A stretch of 63,824 nucleotides of DNA from Bacillota bacterium (GTDB taxonomy: Bacteria; Bacillota; Clostridia; Christensenellales; UMGS416), in NCBI GenBank assembly GCA_023421955.1, contig JAEZSE010000017.1, forward strand, positions 1-63,824, written 5' to 3'. Of the stretch, positions 45,401 through 50,924 are shown piece by piece. The translations under genes were made by a program, and so were the position numbers. Numbering within the stretch: the first letter of the stretch is position 1; every line of letters begins with the position of its first letter. The notes under the pieces were generated by a model. It saw nothing but the letters and a program-made list of their open reading frames with translations, was not told the origin of the DNA and ran no database searches.

Positions 45401-45706
45401 AGCGCGGTAACCTCCGGTGCTGACGGCATCGTCCGCTTCGACAACCTGGAGCCCGGTACCTACTGGCTGAAGGAAACCAAGGCCCCCAAGGACTATGACC
45501 TGCTGCCAGACGCGCTGCCGGTGGTCGTGGTGGCCGGCGTGACCGAGCCGGAACCGCTGGTCATCAAGAACCAATACAACCCCCCGAAAGACATTGAGAC
45601 TGGCATGATGGAGTGGAACATCCTGATCCTCGGCGGCCTGGTGCTGCTGGCCGGTCTGGCGCTGGTGCTGTTTGCCCGCAGAAGGAAGACAGTGCAGAGC
45701 AAGTAA
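39500..45706 (+). CDS. Giant CnaB-repeat adhesin with thioester domain (protein 2)
   Basis: 2068 residues. Signal peptide (1-27). Residues about 35-160 form a thioester (TQXA-type) domain: Cys72 in FYTYCADS and Gln123 in AVQAAIWHYSNG match the Cys and Gln that form an internal thioester for covalent attachment to host or surface amines. After a linker to about residue 280 come about eighteen CnaB/prealbumin-like repeats of two classes: SpaA-like (GSIRVTKLD...PVEGVTFQLL) and ITGP-type (FTFTITGP...FGTYTITE). Three successive units are exactly 279 bases each. Ends KDIETGMMEW, helix, FARRRK: a non-LPXTG sorting signal. AAGGAGGAA precedes the ATG. Inference: long wall-anchored stalk presenting a covalent adhesin tip. 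Confidence 0.93.
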   Translation: MNTGRKLIALITVFLMVFGNLPAIAVADADHPYYYTGRTINGGNIQTSDGSRGTAQIQLGLDGSSNTFYTYCADSSHNLRSEHYRIAPLTDGNIRAIVNANVNSIMSGLGISLDNSEQVEAVQAAIWHYSNGLNLSTEGNAAGVVALYSALIALPSAGAGGLPEQASVTLELTDTTFNSNDTINLTFRYKASDSSVALTPTISGGGTLGTVSTSGDWKVVTVRNISSNNNITFRVSGTQTLNYGASFFIPESADNGGTLGQKLVGTPPSRDVTVSASFTSRFGGLKFKKELSYPDSPSDRSQNFTLSITGGPNNTVSRLITVPGNGTTVSINNLPYGTYTVSELLTDSQKLRYTTVSIVNSDTGDDTININSTGTNDNGTMTVTNRQLGSITISKALTPADETSTFTFNITGPSFPEGGENFTLKHGESKTYNSLLFGSYTVTEQAKDGYRLNSYSGDGTTSGSSRLLTLDNNHRTLSFTANNEKRGSIVILKTDTITHGPVSGVTFHITGPGGFDRTITTDDTGRIDISDLSAGTYTVTETAVPVGYRINNPDPVSQAIATGGTATFNFSDDPIGRLNLIKQDMAGNPLPGAIFWVSTSIDFSTHTIYDTGANSSILTNWMLASGTYYVKEVKAPAGYVIPAEDTKSVVLMQGQTTPVTFNDPKDEGSLLIRKLSSYKDEPVAGATFQLARDAGFTDLVTLPNGGRTDVNGELLVEHLPSGNYYLRESAAAANYDFVITDVRNVSITYNNRSTANFVNHPQGRVRIIKTDSFNGSALAGAVFGVYSDPGATTLVATLTATDANGLATSGWLPFSTGTIYYVKEISAPGRYARSEKIEPVAFTTPGQTAEVSFVNDRLFGGFSVRKELTSFAGDTQSFTFTITGPSYPGGYEFTLANGQIKNFPDIDFGTYTITETVSLPYELTGFSGGSGTRNGNSYTVVLGSENQQYTVVAANRRLGSLNIAKALQEGVTGDTTDFNFTITGPGLSDSFTLKAGGNKPYANLPYGTYVITELPTADGYRLNGFAGGSGTQNGSSYTVVISADNLDVQVTANNLKLGKLEVVKTEASSEPTVYLPGAVFGIYRDAAATDLVATMVATGADGHAVSGWLDPGTYYVKEITAPAGYVLNTIIVTATVTAGQTALLPAIENTKNEGSIRVTKLDRQTGDPVEGVTFQLLDKDPRTSTDFTVLAELITNSSGVVEFLHLVPGTTYYVRETHQAPGYSIDITDVRAVTAILAQVVDVEFQNDQVGDFRIVKTDGHGTYLPGAEFQVSRSRDDFSGAFTLTTGADGTVTSSLLTVGTWYVKETKAPYGYAIDDTSVKEVQIVQFETAEVSFTDTRLYGKVQFSKVVDNITNDPTVFTLRITGDTGYSNTVTVSEAGLPKELTDLPFGKYTVTEDDATGYQKMGITPSEFTINGETYLTTVQVTATNHKLLGSASFAKVVDNMDNDPATFTLNITGDTGYSNTVTVSETGAVQELNDLPFGNYTVAEAAAPGYSNVGITNRTFSIDAETYTTKVEVTATNHKLFGTVTFSKVVDNVANDPATFTLNVVGPGYTNTVTVGEMLPPVTLTDLPVGVYMVYEDLTGLNYSNVSITNSIFTVTADNYTTPVLVVATNLKHTGRIQVTKHDADEGNTPYYLEGAEFKISTATGADFDANVVETLTTGSDGTAQSSWLPLGTYWIKETAAPDGYVIDNPNPVQVDITTKDTTYNVSFADSKDEGSILVRKLSRMTEEPVEGVTFELLDRDPKDPAFTAANIIATAKTDANGEALFQHLETGKTFWVRETVPAPGYDIDPDNTQSVTVVFHETSTVYFVNNPVGYVRVTKVDATDETKKLAGAVYGVYEFDMGENYAAYAEEDPSELPPPDYTFTTGPDGTGISGYIPFSATKIFLVIELEAPDGYLLNEEEFYVVQFTEPGEIVDLTFHNDPATGSLVILKVDALNPKTTLAGAEFKLYKEEALTNQVGSAVTSGADGIVRFDNLEPGTYWLKETKAPKDYDLLPDALPVVVVAGVTEPEPLVIKNQYNPPKDIETGMMEWNILILGGLVLLAGLALVLFARRRKTVQSK
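43526..44362 (+). repeat. Three tandem 279-base CnaB units inside adhesin 2
   Basis: Units at 43526-43804, 43805-44083 and 44084-44362, each 93 codons, all beginning G-x-x-x-F-x-K-V-V-D-N and ending V-x-A-T-N-x-K. The nearly uniform sequence points to recent duplication and possible length variation between strains. Confidence 0.8.
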
Positions 45707-45729
45707 CCCTGGTTCAATAAACTGACACG

Positions 45730-45759
45730 AGGCCCCCTTCCCGGTTGGGAAGGGGGCCT
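45730..45759 (+). terminator. Terminator after adhesin 2
   Basis: Perfect 13-base stem AGGCCCCCTTCCC with GGGAAGGGGGCCT around GGTT; only a short T run follows. Confidence 0.8.
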
Positions 45760-45824
45760 TGGCTGTATATCGGCAATCACGCCCATTGTGGTATACTCAA
45801 CACAATCCACAAAAGGAGATACTC

Positions 45825-46475
45825 ATGACCAACGTTTTCGCGCCGGGATGTGCGTTGAAGCTGTATAAACCCCACTTGGCTGAAAAGCTGCTCCAATATC
45901 TGAACAAAGAGGATCAGGCTGTTGCCGAGCATTTCATCTGCTGCCGCCACGCGCCAAATCTGCCCCATGGCACCCGTGTGATCAACGTGTGCGCCGGGTG
46001 CGACCGGCGCTACCGGGAGCTTTATGAGGGTGTTACGACAATCTCTTTATGGGAGCTTTTGGCGGAGAGCGATTTCCCCTTCCCCGATTATGACGGCGCA
46101 GCGATGGCTGTGCACGATGCCTGCCCCACCCGCACCGAAACGCGGGTGCATGACGCGGTGCGCACGCTTCTCAAGCGCATGAACATCACAGCGATGGAAC
46201 CGGAGCACACCGGCACCCGCGCCACCTGCTGCGGCGACAGCTTCTATGGCGTGCTGCCGCTCGACCAGGTGAAGGCGCAAATGGCAAAGCGGGCGCAGGA
46301 AATGCCGGTGGAAGATGTGGCGGTCTACTGCGTTTCCTGCATCAAGGCGATGCACATCGGCGGCAAGAGGCCCCGGTATCTGGTGGATTTGCTGTTTGGC
46401 GAGCCCACGGAGATTGGCACCTGGGAGCCCGATGCATGGCATGGGGAGCTGCAGGAGTATATAGTTAGGCACTAA
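45825..46475 (+). CDS. CCG-domain Fe-S protein (HdrB/GlpC-like cysteine-rich domain)
   Basis: 216 residues with the cysteine-rich pattern of heterodisulfide-reductase-B-like domains: FAPGCAL, CCRHAPN, VCAGCDRRYREL, HDACPTRTETRVHDAVRTLL, TRATCCGDSFYG and YCVSCIKAM. Such domains bind a noncubane 4Fe-4S or Zn site and act in electron transfer with thiols or quinones; the partner is not in the window. A TATACT box (45792-45797) and AAAGGAGAT precede the ATG at 45825. Transcribed alone. Confidence 0.82.
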   Translation: MTNVFAPGCALKLYKPHLAEKLLQYLNKEDQAVAEHFICCRHAPNLPHGTRVINVCAGCDRRYRELYEGVTTISLWELLAESDFPFPDYDGAAMAVHDACPTRTETRVHDAVRTLLKRMNITAMEPEHTGTRATCCGDSFYGVLPLDQVKAQMAKRAQEMPVEDVAVYCVSCIKAMHIGGKRPRYLVDLLFGEPTEIGTWEPDAWHGELQEYIVRH

Positions 46476-46516
46476 TCATACCAGGTATAAGAAAACAATC
46501 TGCGACTGACTCATAC

Positions 46517-46707
46517 GTACTTTTGCGTGTCAAAAGTACCAAAACCAATCGGGGGCGGCAAGTTCCCAAGACCTTTTCGTTGCCGTCATCAGGGCTGGCC
46601 GAGGACAACTCGCCATGCTTTGCATGTCTCAAACAGTCCCTCGGCCTTGACGCCCTGATTTCCGCAACTCCAAGGTGGAACTTGCAAGCCCCCGAACCCC
46701 CAGTAGG
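46517..46707 (+). repeat. Dispersed structured repeat, copy E1
   Basis: Starts with the palindrome GTACTTTTG-CGTGT-CAAAAGTAC, then AAAACCAATCGGGGGCGGCAAGTT, written here as two parts: AAAACCAATC and GGGGGCGGCAAGTT; ends GGAACTTGCAAGCCCCCGAA and CCCCC. The inner arms (CGGGGGCGGCAAGTT and AACTTGCAAGCCCCCG) can pair. Fills most of the interval between two convergent genes. Matches 61249-61598. Confidence 0.65.
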
Positions 46708-46740
46708 GGCCGGCTGGAACCAGTCCTGCTGCGACTACAC

Positions 46741-48738
46741 CTATTTTGTGTCCAACTGACTCGGATGCCTCTTGAAGAAATCCACCTTTGGCTCCAAAAA
46801 CTTCATCTCATGCTGTTCTGGATCAAAGAACGCCGACAACGGCTCGAAGATGCAGCCCCAATCCCAGAAGTCTTCTCCAAGGTTCAAGTATTCCCTGGCC
46901 ATTTCTGTGCCCTCCGGCGCGAAGGGGTGCATGAGCGCAATGGCAGTGCGCACGCCGTGGAAGCCGTCAACCAGTGTCTGGCGGCGCAGGGCATCGTCAC
47001 CCTCAGCATCGGCGCGGCGCATCTGCTCGGCCCAGCGCTTGTTCACATTGCGGATGTAGGTGTCCATCAGGCTCATCACATTGTGCAGCTCGCACCGGTG
47101 CATCAGCCGCTCATATTCCAGCACGCAGGCGCGGGCTTCCTCCAGCACCTCGGCGGACACAGAGCCAGTCGGGTGCTTGCCTTTATAATACTTCTGAGCC
47201 GTGTAGAAGCAGGAGCGGATGGCCCGGTTCAACACATTGATGAGCAGATTACCCTCCTTCAGCACCGGGTCTGCCTGACCGGGGTCGGCGGCGGGGTTCA
47301 GCGGCTTTGGCTTGAAGCCCACGCTGCGGATGCCAAGCCCCAAGCCCAGGAAATGCATGCGAAGCTGCTCCGCCGTGTAATAGTCCAGCAGCTGGCCGGC
47401 GGTGGGCGGCTTGATCTTGCCGCTGCTGCTGGCCTTTTTGTCCAGGAAGAGAAGGTGGTTGTTCACAATGAGGTCGGGCAGCTGCATCTGCCCCTCCGGC
47501 GGGTCGGCAACGGGGTTGGGCCCCTGCTGGCCCATAAACATCGCCATTTCTGCAGGACCATAAAAATACACATTGTCCTGCCCGATGAACTGATACACAG
47601 CGGCATCCTTGCTGCACCACCACTGCCGCCATTGGGACTGGTCCTCACCGCGCCGCTCCAGCGCCGCGCGGGTGAAGGAGATGGGCGCCCAGAGTGACTC
47701 CGGCCACACCCACACAGTGAGGTCGTTGAGCCCCTCCAATGCAGGCGCCGGAACACCCCAGCTGATGTTGCCGGTGAGGCGGAAGGGCACCAGCGCCTTG
47801 CCTGTGCGGTAACGGATGCCGGCGTCATTGAGCACCCGGCAAGCCTCCTCCCGAAAGGCGAGGCATTCAAACACCAGCGTGAAGGAGCTCTTACCCTCCT
47901 CATCGACCAGCGTGTGGGCTGGCAAAGCGGCCCGCAATGGCTCCACCTCTTCCCACCGGTCGCGCTTGATGTGCACGGCGGGCTTTTCAAGAAACTCCGC
48001 CATACTTTTGGTGGCAAAGCTCCGGCTGGTGGGCCGGACGGCATAATCCTCAAGCCATTTCTCAAGCAATTCATGGAACCCGTCCAACTTGAAGTACCAG
48101 TTTTCCACGTCGCGCATCTCCGGTGTCTGGCCGGTCAAGGTGCTTTTCGGGGCGATGAGCTCACTGGGCAGGTAGGAGTGACCTAGCGAGCACTCGTCGG
48201 CATAACCCTGCTCGGACGCGCAGCCCTCAATGGGGCACCGCCCCACCACCTGGCGGCCATTCAAGAACACGCCGCGCTCCGGGTCGAAAAACTGCTGCGT
48301 GGTGAGCTTGACGAGGTGGCCATTACGGTAAAGGCCGGTGATGAACTCATCGGTCATCTGCCGGTGGATTTCACCCGCGCGGCCCAGCGCCGACGCGCCA
48401 TAGAGCGTGAGGCTGATGCGGTACTCATCCAGCACGTTCTTCTGGCGGGCATGATAGCCGGACACGTAGTCTTCCAATGTGCCCGCATACCCCTCCTGCT
48501 CGCGGAGCTTGCGCCAGCTTTCCAGGATCGGCGAGCCATAACAGTCTGTGCCGGATACGAAGATCACATTGTCCGGCCCGATGCGGTCGCGCAGAAACCG
48601 GGCGTAGCAGTCCGCCGGCACAAAGACGCCACCGATATGCCCCAGGTGCAGGTCTTTGTTGCCATAAGGCATGCCTGCCGTCACAATGGCACGTTTGGGA
48701 AAGACCGGCCTTTCCGCGGAGTTTGCAGTTGTTTCCAT
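46741..48738 (-). CDS. metG: Methionyl-tRNA synthetase, divergent (class I, MetG family)
   Basis: 665 residues. Charges tRNA with methionine. Seen: TAGMPYGNKDLHLGHIGG (HIGH motif), FVSGTDCYGSPI, the connective-peptide Zn site CPIEGC...ECSLGH, WVWPESLWAPISF, YFYGPAEMAMF, and a KMSKS-loop equivalent that reads DKKASSSGKI, unlike the usual KMSKS. The anticodon domain follows (about 480-640). No C-terminal EMAPII tRNA-binding domain. The Met T-box upstream supports the specificity. It may be the only or a second MetRS of the cell. Confidence 0.88.
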   Translation of the reverse strand: METTANSAERPVFPKRAIVTAGMPYGNKDLHLGHIGGVFVPADCYARFLRDRIGPDNVIFVSGTDCYGSPILESWRKLREQEGYAGTLEDYVSGYHARQKNVLDEYRISLTLYGASALGRAGEIHRQMTDEFITGLYRNGHLVKLTTQQFFDPERGVFLNGRQVVGRCPIEGCASEQGYADECSLGHSYLPSELIAPKSTLTGQTPEMRDVENWYFKLDGFHELLEKWLEDYAVRPTSRSFATKSMAEFLEKPAVHIKRDRWEEVEPLRAALPAHTLVDEEGKSSFTLVFECLAFREEACRVLNDAGIRYRTGKALVPFRLTGNISWGVPAPALEGLNDLTVWVWPESLWAPISFTRAALERRGEDQSQWRQWWCSKDAAVYQFIGQDNVYFYGPAEMAMFMGQQGPNPVADPPEGQMQLPDLIVNNHLLFLDKKASSSGKIKPPTAGQLLDYYTAEQLRMHFLGLGLGIRSVGFKPKPLNPAADPGQADPVLKEGNLLINVLNRAIRSCFYTAQKYYKGKHPTGSVSAEVLEEARACVLEYERLMHRCELHNVMSLMDTYIRNVNKRWAEQMRRADAEGDDALRRQTLVDGFHGVRTAIALMHPFAPEGTEMAREYLNLGEDFWDWGCIFEPLSAFFDPEQHEMKFLEPKVDFFKRHPSQLDTK

Positions 48739-48775
48739 TCCCTTTCCTCCTGATAATTACCATTTACAGATATGA

Positions 48776-49012
48776 AAAAAGCCCCCGCCGCCAGGACACT
48801 GCCTGGGGACGAGAGCACTGCTTCGTGATACCACCCCGGTTTGCCGATGCCTCGCGGCAGCGGCCTCCTGTGTACACCGAACCGTTCGGGATACACTGGC
48901 ACAATAACGGGTGCATCCGGCGCGGCCTACCCCCGAAATACGGGCTCAGCCCACTGCTCCAAGGCCTGTTCGGTCCGCTTTGCCCTACCCGTTCTCAGCA
49001 TCGGGGCTCTCT
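48776..49012 (-). ncRNA. T-box leader of metG (Met specifier)
   Basis: Minus strand: AGAGAG start, stem I with ACGGGT paired to ACCCGT, specifier loop GGATGCACC giving codon AUG at 48916-48914, the T-box GGGTGGTATCACGAAG, and CTCTCGTCCC that begins the terminator (CCCCAGGC...CCTGG...GGGG then TTTTTT, 48775-48815). Uncharged tRNA-Met would pair with the specifier and the T-box and allow read-through into metG. Confidence 0.9.
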
Positions 49013-49076
49013 GTTTGGGCTCAGGATGGGCCTACTATCCCTTTTCGTAGCATTTGCTCTATTGGAATTGGTCTGT

Positions 49077-49105
49077 ATTATAGTCTCGGGCGGAAGGTTT
49101 GTAAA
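49077..49105 (-). promoter_or_regulatory. Promoter of the T-box/metG transcript
   Basis: Minus strand TTTACA (49100-49105), 17-base spacer, TATAAT (49077-49082). Confidence 0.75.
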
Positions 49106-49108
49106 GTG

Positions 49109-49756
49109 TCACTTCTTCCTTTGCTTGAAGTCTCGCTCAATCGATGCCTTCCACTCCGCCCCCACCGGTGCACTGGCCCGCACTGCGCTCACCAGATTGC
49201 TCACTGCGGCGTAGTTGACTTCGGTGCCACGGCTGTCCGCATGGTAGTTGGCGGCGCGGTCAGCCCCAATGCCCATGCTGGCCGCGGTGGAGATGGCGTC
49301 AATGTTTGCCCCCAGAAACACAAACTCCCAGCCGTATTGGGATTGCTCGAGCTCCACCAGCTCCTTCACTTTGCCATAAGTATACTCCCGGCTGGCGTTT
49401 TCCATGCCGTCGGTGGTGATCACAAAGAGCACCTTCTCTGCACGCAGCGCCTCGGCAGTGTGCTTCTGGGCGTTGGCGATCTTGTGGATCGTCTTGCCGA
49501 TGGCGTCCAGCAGCGCAGTGCTACCGCCTACATAGTATTCTTTCTCCGTAATGGGCCGAATGCCCCCGATGCTGATGCGATCATGCAGCAGCTCATAGCT
49601 GTTGTCAAACAGCACCGTGGTTACCACCGCCTCGTCAGGTACCTCCTGCTGCTTTTTCAGCATTGCGTTGAACCCGCCGATGGTGTCCGTCTCCAACCCC
49701 GCCATGGAGCCGCTGCGGTCCAGGATGAACACCAGCTCCGTCAAACCCTGTTTCAT
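49109..49756 (-). CDS. von Willebrand factor A domain protein, cytoplasmic
   Basis: 215 residues, all one VWA domain. MIDAS motif FILDRSGSMAG (D-x-S-x-S) at the N-terminus, VGGSTALLDAIG with the threonine, and ITTDGMENAS with the last Asp. No signal peptide. ATG at 49756 is favoured since AGGAGG lies eight bases upstream; ATG 49762 is too close. Similar stand-alone VWA proteins occur in stress or ADP-ribose-linked gene pairs; here the macro-domain gene lies 77 bases upstream on the same strand. Function unknown. Confidence 0.85.
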   Translation of the reverse strand: MKQGLTELVFILDRSGSMAGLETDTIGGFNAMLKKQQEVPDEAVVTTVLFDNSYELLHDRISIGGIRPITEKEYYVGGSTALLDAIGKTIHKIANAQKHTAEALRAEKVLFVITTDGMENASREYTYGKVKELVELEQSQYGWEFVFLGANIDAISTAASMGIGADRAANYHADSRGTEVNYAAVSNLVSAVRASAPVGAEWKASIERDFKQRKK

Positions 49757-49833
49757 ATCCATTGCCTCCTCACATTTGATGGGGCAAGGATACCATAGGG
49801 TCAGTGGTAGGAGGTCGCCCGCGAAGCGACATT

Positions 49834-50853
49834 TCACCCGCCCAGTAGCGCCTGGTCAAAGGCGAAGAGCGCCTCGTTGATCTCGTGGATGTTGTGGTTA
49901 CCCCGCTCAATGAAGTAGCGGACAATCACGTCGGCCTTGCTGCTGGGCGACAGCGTGTAGCCTGCCCGGGCAAGCAGGGCCCGAGTCTCCTCCTGGTTTA
50001 GCCTGAGGGCCACCGCCAGCGCGATGGCCGTCGGCTTGCTCGGGTTGTAGCCCTTCCCTGCGCGGATCTTGGAAAAGAGCTTGCGGTCCAGATTGGCACG
50101 CTTGTAGACCTCCACATCGGTCATACCCCGCTGGTCGATCAGCTTCAACAGTGACTCGGAAAAGGAGATGTCCAAGCTTTCCAGAGCCTTTTGAAGGCCG
50201 CCTGCCGGCGCAAGCGCCGGAGCCGGTGCCAGAGACTCTGTGCGCAGCGAAAGCACCGTTTTTTCGGAAAGCCCCTCACCCTGCGGTGGGCGGCGCCGCA
50301 GCCGTTCAAGGCTTAGGCTCTGGTCGGCATAATGTTCATCGATGTAGCGGGCGATGTCATCAAACAGCGCCTCACCGATCTGGAACGATTGCCTGTCAAA
50401 CACGACCAGGAAGACCTGCATTTCATGGCTGGCCAAAAATTCCTCGATTGCCGACACAGCCACCCGCAGCGCCTGGTCCTTTGGATATCCATAGATCCCG
50501 GAGGAGATCAACGGGAATGCGACTGACTTCAGCCGGTGCTTCTCGGCAAGCTGCAGAGCGTTCAGGTAGCAGCTGCGCAGTAGTGCCTTCTCCCCATGGC
50601 CGCCGCCCTGCCACACCGGGCCTACGGCGTGGATGATGTGGCGGGCGGGCAACCGGTAGCCCCCGGTGATCACTGCCTGGCCGGTCTCGCACCCGCCGAT
50701 GCGGTCACACTCCGCCTGCAGCTCCCGGACTCCTGCAGCGCTGAAGATCGCGCCGCACACTCCGCCGCCCATCTCAAGCGACCGGTTGGCCGCGTTCACA
50801 ATGGCGTCTGTGTCCATCCTGGTAATATCGTTCCGGACGATATTGAACGGCAT
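49834..50853 (-). CDS. Macro-domain protein with C-terminal helix-turn-helix-like domain
   Basis: 339 residues. Residues 1-175: macro domain (IVRNDITRMDTDAIVNAANRSL with the Asn of the ADP-ribose site, GGGVCGAIFSAAG, HIIHAVGP, FPLISSGIYGYP), likely to bind or hydrolyse ADP-ribose derivatives. Residues about 230-339: an all-helical domain (SESLLKLIDQRGMTDVEVYKRANL, FSKIRAGKGYNPSKPTAIALAVAL) that resembles Xre-like DNA-binding folds. ATG at 50853 has GGAGG at good spacing. A strong hairpin with TTTTAT ends just before it. Confidence 0.85.
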   Translation of the reverse strand: MPFNIVRNDITRMDTDAIVNAANRSLEMGGGVCGAIFSAAGVRELQAECDRIGGCETGQAVITGGYRLPARHIIHAVGPVWQGGGHGEKALLRSCYLNALQLAEKHRLKSVAFPLISSGIYGYPKDQALRVAVSAIEEFLASHEMQVFLVVFDRQSFQIGEALFDDIARYIDEHYADQSLSLERLRRRPPQGEGLSEKTVLSLRTESLAPAPALAPAGGLQKALESLDISFSESLLKLIDQRGMTDVEVYKRANLDRKLFSKIRAGKGYNPSKPTAIALAVALRLNQEETRALLARAGYTLSPSSKADVIVRYFIERGNHNIHEINEALFAFDQALLGG

Positions 50854-50861
50854 TAATACCT

Positions 50862-50899
50862 CCATAAAACGCCCCTTGCCGAGAAACCGGCAAGGGGCG
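50862..50899 (-). terminator. Terminator behind the metalloprotease gene
   Basis: Perfect 11-base stem CGCCCCTTGCC with GGCAAGGGGCG, followed on the minus strand by TTTTAT. It abuts the ribosome-binding site of the macro-domain gene, so it may also act as an attenuator for that gene. Confidence 0.8.
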
Positions 50900-50924
50900 C
50901 CAAACACGATTGCGTGAGCTGGGT

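Noticed and set aside
41603..45574. Several long minus-strand frames opposite adhesin 2 (438, 479 and 302 codons)
   Set aside because: Same cause: codon bias of the repeats. They have no recognisable protein features.
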